Shown here: piece after piece, positions 58,601 to 64,000 of the stretch
Numbering within the stretch: position 1 is the first letter of the stretch
Layout of the letters: each line of letters begins with the position of its first letter
NCBI GenBank assembly: GCA_963575645.1
Contig: OY754467.1
Coordinates: 4,278,001 to 4,342,000 of the forward strand
Source of the DNA: Xanthostigma xanthostigma
Lineage: Eukaryota; Arthropoda; Insecta; Raphidioptera; Raphidiidae
DNA length: 64,000 nt
Reading direction: 5' to 3'
The notes under the pieces: generated by a model
What the model saw: the letters and a program-made list of their open reading frames with translations, nothing else
Database searches by the model: none
What the model was told of the DNA's origin: nothing
Made by a program: the position numbers and the translations under genes

Positions 58601-61600
58601 CTCGCAGTAAACAGTGATATTTCGCTCCAAAACCTATTTTTATATATTGAAACGTTTCAAAAATTACAAAACTGAGCATAAATATAATATAAAAGCTTAG
58701 AACATTTTACATTGTCATATTGGCATCAATGCTTGTCAACCTTGATGCCAAATTGACAATATAAAATGTTCTAAGCCTTTACATTATATTTATGCTCAAT
58801 TTTGTAATTTTTGAAACGTTTCAGTATAAAAATAGGTTTTGGAGCGAAATATCACTGTTTACTGTGAGTTTTGTCGTTTTTCTCAATAAAATAATTAATA
58901 TTTTTGAATCTTGCGCGCTTTTTACGGCGTTTTCCACGTACAAAATGGCTTCTAAAAGGTACAGGAGGCGCTAGTGTATCCGCAATCTAATAAATATATA
59001 TATATCTATGGTATATATATATATATATATATATATACAGAGTTAGATGATCCAGTTTCGGACGTATAGCGCAAATTAACGAATTTCGATTTTATGGGGC
59101 TCCAAGACAATTTTGACTTTGTAATTACCTTTCCTCAAAAAGATCTCAGTTCATTTCTATCTTCTTCCTTTAACATGTATGTATGTGTGTATGTATGTTT
59201 AGTATGTAGTTTTCGTTTAAAATTTTGCCTTGATTGCTCTACGGAACAATATGATTTATTCAGGGTTACCTAAAAAGTTTGGGTATGGCGCGTACTGCTG
59301 AAGTGAAGCGAGATGCGCGAATTGGCGAAGCCGAGGCCAGGTGTGAAGCGCAAATTAAAGAGGCGATCGCTGAAGAGCAAAGAATGGCGTCTCGCTTCTT
59401 GAACGATACCGAAATAGCGAAAGCGCAACGCGATTTCGAGCTTAAAAAAGCCGCGTACGACGTCGAAGTACAAACGAAAAAAGCCGAGGCCGAACTAGCT
59501 TACGAGCTGCAAGCGGCTAAGACGAGACAAAGAATCAAAGAAGAACAAATGCAAATCAAGGTCGTGGAACGTTCACAAGAAATCGCTGTACAAGAACAGG
59601 AAGTTCAAAGGCGAGAAAGAGAACTCGAGGCTACAGTGCGCCGTCCAGCTGAAGCGGAGAAGTTTAAATTAGAAAAGCTAGCTGAAGCTAATCGCACGCG
59701 TGTTATTATTGAAGCTGAGGCAGAGGCGGAGGCTCTCAGAGTTAAAGGTGAAGCGGAAGCGTTTGCGATTGAAGCTAAGGCCAAAGCTGAAGCTGAACAA
59801 ATGGCTAAGAAAGCTGAAGCGTTCAAAGAATACAAGGAAGCTGCCATGATCGATATGCTTTTGGACACATTACCAAAGGTTAATCTGACAAATCTTTACT
59901 ATTACACTCTTATACAGTAGAACCTCGATTATTCGAGTCGCAATTATCCGAGCTCTGGATTAACCGAGTCAATCTAATGCGAGGTACGCGCGTCTATAAT
60001 CCGGATTATTCGAGCCACTAAAGGCCCAATATCCGTATTAACCGAGTTTCTAAAATATAGTATGTAATGTACATATTTCCATTTAAAATTGTTGGGGTAA
60101 AAAACAGTTGTGTGGTTTTAAGAAACCACGACGTAAGTGAAACTTTTATTGGATAGTAGGCGTTGGATTGTAGACACTTATCCATCACGATTAATTATAA
60201 ACAGCAATATTCACATGAATACACGAATAAAAACATGTAAACACTGTACAGCACTTGCCCGCATGACAGACTGTCTATGTGTTATACATACTACACGGTC
60301 AGCTGATGCTAACCATGGGCGGCGCCATATTGGCCTTGGCTGCTCTACCGAGCGCCTACTCCGAACGCCTTTCACTTTACCCCTACTCCGCGGCCGCCTG
60401 TAATGCGACATGCAACAGACGGCCAGAAAAATTCGGGGCGATAGAATAAAAGTTTCACTTTAATAAAATAATTTATTAATAAAAATATTTACATGGTAAA
60501 AACGTTTATAAACCGTTTAAAGTACATTTGTGATTATTTTTTTAATGAATAAAAAATAAATCCGGATTATCCGAGTAGGGTGTTCCCCATGTTACCTCGG
60601 ATAATCGGGGTTCTACTGTACATTGGTTTTGCTTTCTCCTTTACGGAGTACATAGGTAAAATTCTTTGTCCAAAATTCGAGTCTGAGTTTTGGGGGTTTA
60701 CGGTTTCAAGTACCTTAAACCCAAAAAAAGTTGTTTTTAAAAACGGTCTGTCTGTCTGTGGATACCAGAAATGAAAAGATTGTGAGTCAAAACCGTGATG
60801 CTAATCGAAAAACTTCCACCTACAGGTGGCAGCCGAAGTGGCAGCTCCGTTATCGCAAGCCAAGAAAATTACGATGGTATCGACTGGCCAGGGTGACGTT
60901 GGCGCAGCAAAACTGACTGGTGAAGTATTCAATATAGTAACCAAGGTGCCGGAACTTGTCAAAACACTCACGGGTGTCGACATTTTGAAGGTGAGTTCAC
61001 AGTAAAAGTGTGGCACTTTGCTTATGTCACGGACATTTTTGGTTGGATGTATTCAGGGCCGCGGCACGACAGGGTGTACAAGAGTCAGTCATCGAAATTC
61101 GTTAATTGTTGTTAGTTTCCGATTATTTTTAAGAAATACTCATTGACTTTTCATTTAAGGAGGTTGAGCCGTTTTACGAAGGTAATGAAAAAAATTTGAA
61201 ATAAAGTTTTTTTAATAGATTTTTTATGACAAAATTTTCTGTAAAAAATCCAAAATCATTAGGAGATTTATAAAGTTAAAAATTAAAAAAAACTTTTACA
61301 TGTAGTCTTATGGAAAATATGTCAACCTAGCATGCAAACGGTACATTTTAATTTTTTGCAAATAACCAAATAATGTCAGCTGTTCCGAAAACTATCTATG
61401 TAAAGCATCGATTTCTTACGCATATGTTAATATTTTTTTAAATTTAATTAGGAGACTTTTAATCAATAAAAAAAATTATTAAACCTTAGCCCTTTTCGAT
61501 TATGGACTTTTATTCTTGACAGTTTTAACAATTTTAACTTAATTTTCAACTTGTTAATTATTTAATTTTAATTTTTATTACTTCTAATTTATTTTTTTAA

Positions 61601-62160
61601 TTATTTACTGCAAAAAATACGTAAAATACAGATATTGACATAAATTTATTTTTTTTAACCTAACTTTGTACATAAAATTCAAAAGTTAGTCCATTAAGTA
61701 AAATACTGAAATAATTAGTTATAATTAAAAGAAAAATATTTATGCCTTTATGACAATAATTTATTGCTATCATCGACTTATAAGCTTTTGTAAAAATTTA
61801 TTATGGAAAAGTTCCATTTAGAATTCGACTTACTTTTGATTGGGACTGTAACGCATCAACCTCCTTAACAACCCTGCAAGGAATATTATATCACAGTTGG
61901 GTTGGATAAAGTGAAAAATAATTAATTTTGCCGTATCATACTATAAAAGACAATTTAGCTATGAGTATTTAATTAATTGGAACAGCGTACTGATCGATAT
62001 TGGGGACGAAAACTTGCAATTTAGATGCAGTCTCGTAATCCGCGACTATGCGACAAAATTAAACGTGTCTTAAGTGTCTTCGCGCGGCCCTGGTGTTGTA
62101 TTTTTAATAGTGGTGAGTAAACGATTTTGAATTTGTTTTCAGTCTGTTCACGCTGCTTAA
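49635..62160 (+). CDS. Flo1: Flotillin-1 gene, seven coding exons
   Basis: Flotillin-1 (reggie-2) is a membrane-scaffold protein that binds the inner face of cholesterol-rich plasma membrane and endosome domains and forms hetero-oligomers with flotillin-2. Exons 49635-49686, 50324-50399, 50822-50912, 51301-51564, 59264-59878, 60826-60990 and 62143-62160 join in frame to 426 residues, the usual length of the family. The first two introns are phase 1 and 2, the rest phase 0. The SPFH/PHB domain covers about residues 5-180 ([44 protein letters not shown]). The alanine/glutamate-rich coiled coil covers about 185-365 ([52 protein letters not shown]). The C-terminus is AAKLTGEV...[13 protein letters not shown]. 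Cysteines 8, 19 and 20 are candidate palmitoylation sites. The residue aligning with mammalian Cys34 is threonine. All splice sites are GT-AG. No defect is seen. Confidence 0.96.
50324..50399 (+). CDS. Flo1: Flotillin-1 exon 2
   Basis: It encodes [20 protein letters not shown] and LQRVQ with split codons at both ends. Acceptor TTCTTTTAG, donor GTAAGC. Confidence 0.95.
50822..50912 (+). CDS. Flo1: Flotillin-1 exon 3
   Basis: It completes an arginine codon and encodes [20 protein letters not shown] then [10 protein letters not shown]. Acceptor TTCATTTTAG, donor GTAAAC. Confidence 0.95.
51301..51564 (+). CDS. Flo1: Flotillin-1 exon 4
   Basis: It holds 88 codons, [20 protein letters not shown] through TLKDIRDEE, the second half of the SPFH domain. 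Donor GTAAGT. Confidence 0.96.
52329..53367. mobile_element. TTAA-type MITE, 1.04 kb
   Basis: The ends GGTAGTACGAGCACCAAGGC and GCCTTGGTGCTCGTACTACC are perfect inverted copies, flanked by TTAA on both sides (52325-52328 and 53368-53371). The outer 50 bp and an inner CCCGTTGTGCCCGACTAAT arm are inverted, giving a foldback shape. It has no transposase. Confidence 0.85.
54336..55146. mobile_element. Inverted-repeat element with element F nested inside
   Basis: The outer ends TGGGCGTGTTTGGCCGAAGT and GTAAGTACTTACTTCGGC...CGCCCA are inverted copies. 54711-55112 is element F copy 2 (ATGCGCGTTATTCATGTTTTA ... TAAAACATGAATAACGCGC plus the GGCGTAACTAGT palindrome), inverted relative to 17041-17505. 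Confidence 0.7.
55920..56559. mobile_element. MITE with many GTGACACT motifs
   Basis: The ends TCGCACGTTGAAAACAA and TTGTTTTCAACGTGCGA are perfect inverted copies. Between them at least eight copies of TAGTGACACT or variants (AAGTGTCACT, ATGACACATT) occur in both orientations. No protein is encoded. The superfamily and target duplication are unclear. Confidence 0.7.
57140..57714 (-). mobile_element. mariner-like deletion derivative with transposase remnant
   Basis: The ends CAGTATGTAAATGCGTAAGG and CCTTACGTGTTTACTTACTG are diverged inverted copies of about 60 bp, flanked by TA. The minus-strand ORF 57321-57695 contains [16 protein letters not shown] and [13 protein letters not shown], wording I know from the catalytic region of Tc1/mariner-family transposases. 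The segment between them that should carry the second catalytic aspartate is scrambled ([11 protein letters not shown]), and the N-terminal DNA-binding part is absent. Confidence 0.75.
58446..58991. mobile_element. Large inverted repeat flanked by TA runs
   Basis: Arms of about 260 bp (AGATAGCGGATGCC, GCCATTTTGTACGTGGAAAA, CGCTCCAAAACCTATTTTTA, TTAGAACATTTTACATTGTC) are inverted around a centre near 58735. (TA)n runs lie just outside on both sides. Confidence 0.8.
59264..59878 (+). CDS. Flo1: Flotillin-1 exon 5 (coiled coil)
   Basis: It holds 205 codons, [20 protein letters not shown] through [11 protein letters not shown], and contains the whole charged coiled coil. Acceptor TTATTCAG. The donor GTTAAT is weaker than the gene's others. 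Confidence 0.96.
59915..60618. mobile_element. pogo/Tigger-type MITE in flotillin intron 5
   Basis: The ends CAGTAGAACCTCGATTATTC and CGGATAATCGGGGTTCTACTG are inverted copies flanked by TA. The wording is typical of pogo/Tigger MITEs. It makes up about three quarters of intron 5. Subterminal TCCGGATTATTCGAGC repeats lie at both ends. It has no transposase. Confidence 0.85.
60826..60990 (+). CDS. Flo1: Flotillin-1 exon 6
   Basis: It holds 55 codons, [20 protein letters not shown] through [12 protein letters not shown]. Acceptor CACCTACAG, donor GTGAGT. Confidence 0.95.
61054..62092. mobile_element. hAT-like element in flotillin intron 6, interrupted by a TTAA MITE
   Basis: The ends CAGGGCCGCGGCACGA and CTTCGCGCGGCCCTG are imperfect inverted copies of the CAGGG type common in hAT elements. 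No clear 8-bp duplication is seen. The middle is taken by 61159-61864. Confidence 0.5.
61159..61864. mobile_element. TTAA-type MITE E, copy 2
   Basis: GGAGGTTGAGCC at the left and CAACCTCC at the right are inverted, and TTAA flanks both sides (61155-61158 and 61865-61868). It is nearly colinear with 18222-18920 over about 700 bp. Confidence 0.8.
62143..62160 (+). CDS. Flo1: Flotillin-1 exon 7 (five codons)
   Basis: It encodes only SVHAA and the stop. Acceptor TTGTTTTCAG. The SVHA ending matches insect flotillin-1 C-termini as I remember them. A possible poly(A) signal ATTAAA lies at 62238-62243. Confidence 0.88.
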   Translation, partial: SVHAA

Positions 62161-62672
62161 ACAATTGCTACCGCTGCTGTAAGTATTTCTACAACTGACC
62201 ACAAAAGTTTTTTGATAACGCCAAACGTAAACAATTTATTAAAATAAGAAAATCATTATGGTCTAGTCATGATATTTTGTTTTTTGATAATTCTACTTCC
62301 CGACATTTTTCGCACTTTTGTTTGCGTTCCGTTTTTTCACGAGTTTTCAAAATGTGGTTGATTTTTTTGATTATTGTCAAACGTGAAAATTTCCCTTCAT
62401 AGTGGTGCATAAAAAGCCATGTAATATGGATCAGTGATGTTAGAATTATCAGCATAGACTATGATAGAGGATGATGATTATAGTTATGACCTAGTCTAGA
62501 ATTACGTACCAACTCCCTCTTTGAAAATTTGGTAAGCAATATACTCAGTGGTACATCAATTCCTTTGATGTTTCCAAAAGCAGAAAGCAACACTAGAAGC
62601 AGTTCAAGACTGCGTCTTCTTCTTGATAATATTATTAGATGTCTTCAGCATAAAGTAATGTTGATCCAATAG
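62161..62672 (+). other. Flotillin-1 3' flank
   Basis: The 3' UTR presumably occupies the first 100 bp or so. I see no other gene. Confidence 0.4.
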
Positions 62673-62850
62673 AATATTACGATGAAGGAAGGTTTTGGTT
62701 GAGGATCATAAATAAATAAGCTTTACCAATGTTTCGCTAGTGGCCAACGTATCGAAAAATTCATTTTCATCTTCAGGGCCTCAAGCGAAACATTGGTTAA
62801 GCTTATTTATTTATGATCCTCAACCAAAACCTTCCTTCATCGTAATATTA
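62673..62850. repeat. Hairpin repeat with ~65-bp arms
   Basis: AATATTACGATGAAGGAAGG, TTTTGGTTGAGGATCATAAA and TAAATAAGCTTxACCAATGTT recur inverted with almost perfect pairing around a 45-bp loop. Confidence 0.85.
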
Positions 62851-64000
62851 TTAGAGTATGACTGGGAAGACCCACCAGAGACTGTGGTCACATATTCCTC
62901 ATCCAGGTGACGTAGTGATGTGCATTTTGAACGCGTGATTTCTGCACCAAAGTTTTCGTTTTATATTGCCATTAAAAGCACCACTTTCCACAATTCACAA
63001 GTCCAAAAATAATTGAACAGTAGAATGGTCCATAAATTAACAAATGAAGGAACCAATGGTGTCGAAAAATCGATTGTGAAAAACGCAATCATTTGATTGG
63101 CTTTTCAATTTTATTATACAAAAATTGATAATCGTTAATTGTCTATGCTGCAAGGGCTTGGATGTTTTAAAAATCATTTAAAAGCAATATCATATAGAAA
63201 ATGAATTTGATCAAAAATCAATTGATTTTTTTCTGTTGATGTGTGTTGTCTTAGCTTTTATATTTTCTTGTTACTGATATATATGTTAAAAATAATGATA
63301 TCATCTGAAGAACTCGAAGATTTTTGTATGCCTCAGCAAGGAACAAGTGTTTTTATAGTGAATACAATAATTGGTAAAAAGATTTTCTGTGGCTTAAATA
63401 TTAAGTGCAATATCTTCGTTGTAAACACGTTTTCAGCGTTTGCATTTCACGAATTTGTTCATACGCGATTGATAAATGGAGAAATAATGTCAAGGTTACT
63501 GATTTGAGCTACTGGATACGTGAACATTGATGATACTGCTCAGGTTTTGAATGTTCTATTTCTAACCTCACTTTTTCTCATAAAGTCTGTTATTCTTTTT
63601 TATTACGCTAATTTGGATAACGTGATGATTTTCATTACCGCGTTATAGAAGAAATAATTGCATGAGTCACAACAGTATAAATTTTGAACAACACGTTTGT
63701 AGGAGAAATTACTTTATTATTAATTTAAAGCATTCTTCTTTGAGAAAACACCCTCTAAATAGAGGGCTTTGACTCTGTAGACAAATCGCAAATTAAATGT
63801 ATTTCATTCAGTTCTTCAGTTGACACTCGTTGGTAAAAAAAATAAATAATTGGATACATAGGCCAGCATTTTTTAATCGTGCTTTTATTTTTTAATAGTT
63901 GGTATTATATACAACAGTTAAAACTTGTTTTTATTTTATCAAATTTATTTTTATACATAAAAAAAGCATATTTTGTAAAAATAGGACATACCCTGTATAA
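62851..64000. other. Unassigned sequence ending in a transposon-like terminus
   Basis: I see no supported gene. The final bases ACATACCCTGTATAA resemble one end of a TA-targeting MITE whose other part would lie outside or farther left. The ORF at 63241-63507 has no motif I know. Confidence 0.35.

Larger units (their letters stand above)
51565..59263 (+). other. Flotillin-1 intron 4 (7.7 kb, element-rich)
   Basis: This GT-AG intron is far larger than the other five. It contains the TTAA element 52329-53367, the nested pair 54336-55146, the GTGACACT element 55920-56559, the mariner remnant 57140-57714 and the inverted repeat 58446-58991. 58272-58420 carries a GGGTTCGGTACGT...CTGTCTGCCTGTC block typical of lepidopteran retroelements. 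The remaining stretches (51565-52328, 53368-54335, 55147-55919, 56560-57139, 57715-58445, 58992-59263) show nothing I can name beyond microsatellites. Confidence 0.9.

Noticed and set aside
59605-59868. Alanine/serine-rich minus-strand ORF
   Set aside because: It is a shadow of the alanine/glutamate-rich flotillin coiled coil.

Overview
The window is AT-rich, intron-containing animal DNA, almost certainly from an insect. The one intact host gene encodes a protein very close to insect flotillin-1. Several repeat idioms (RTE-type tails ending in CAAACAAACAAACTC, an antisense tRNA-Lys-like block, and a GGGTTCGGTACGT...CTGTCTGCCTGTC block) are, from memory, typical of Lepidoptera. I therefore lean to a moth or butterfly at moderate confidence. 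No bacterial gene structure is present, and most short open reading frames are chance ORFs inside repeats.

Layout. 1-30 kb is a gene-poor graveyard of small non-autonomous elements: a MULE-like MITE with a 10-bp target duplication, copies of a Helitron family, a 1.48-kb near-perfect palindrome nested inside one Helitron, TTAA-flanked MITEs, hAT MITEs with 8-bp duplications, pogo/mariner MITEs, Penelope-like remnants and RTE tails. 31.2-31.55 kb is an unusually CpG-rich patch that could be a host promoter or first exon. 34-37 kb holds a tRNA-derived SINE, a probable solo LTR, a Helitron and two tandem copies of an ACGTGATAACG-ended repeat.

38.0-40.6 kb is the most unusual object: two 535-bp LTRs that look identical, flanked by a GACT duplication, with a TGGCGCCCG primer-binding site and a G-rich polypurine tract. 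They enclose no gag or pol but an intronless, broken copy of a cellular ArfGAP gene of the SMAP type. It looks like an LTR retrotransposon that captured a host mRNA and moved recently, although its cargo was already dead.

41-48.7 kb is again repeats: a SINE, three Helitrons and the 3' end of a LINE reverse-transcriptase gene. 49.6-62.2 kb is the flotillin-1 gene on the + strand, with seven coding exons that add up to a complete 426-residue protein. Its 7.7-kb intron 4 carries at least five inverted-repeat or terminal-inverted-repeat elements, intron 5 is mostly a pogo-like MITE, and intron 6 is a hAT-like element with a TTAA MITE nested in it. 62.2-64 kb has another hairpin repeat and nothing else recognisable.

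The repeats interact mainly by nesting, which gives relative ages. No operon or multi-gene pathway is visible.
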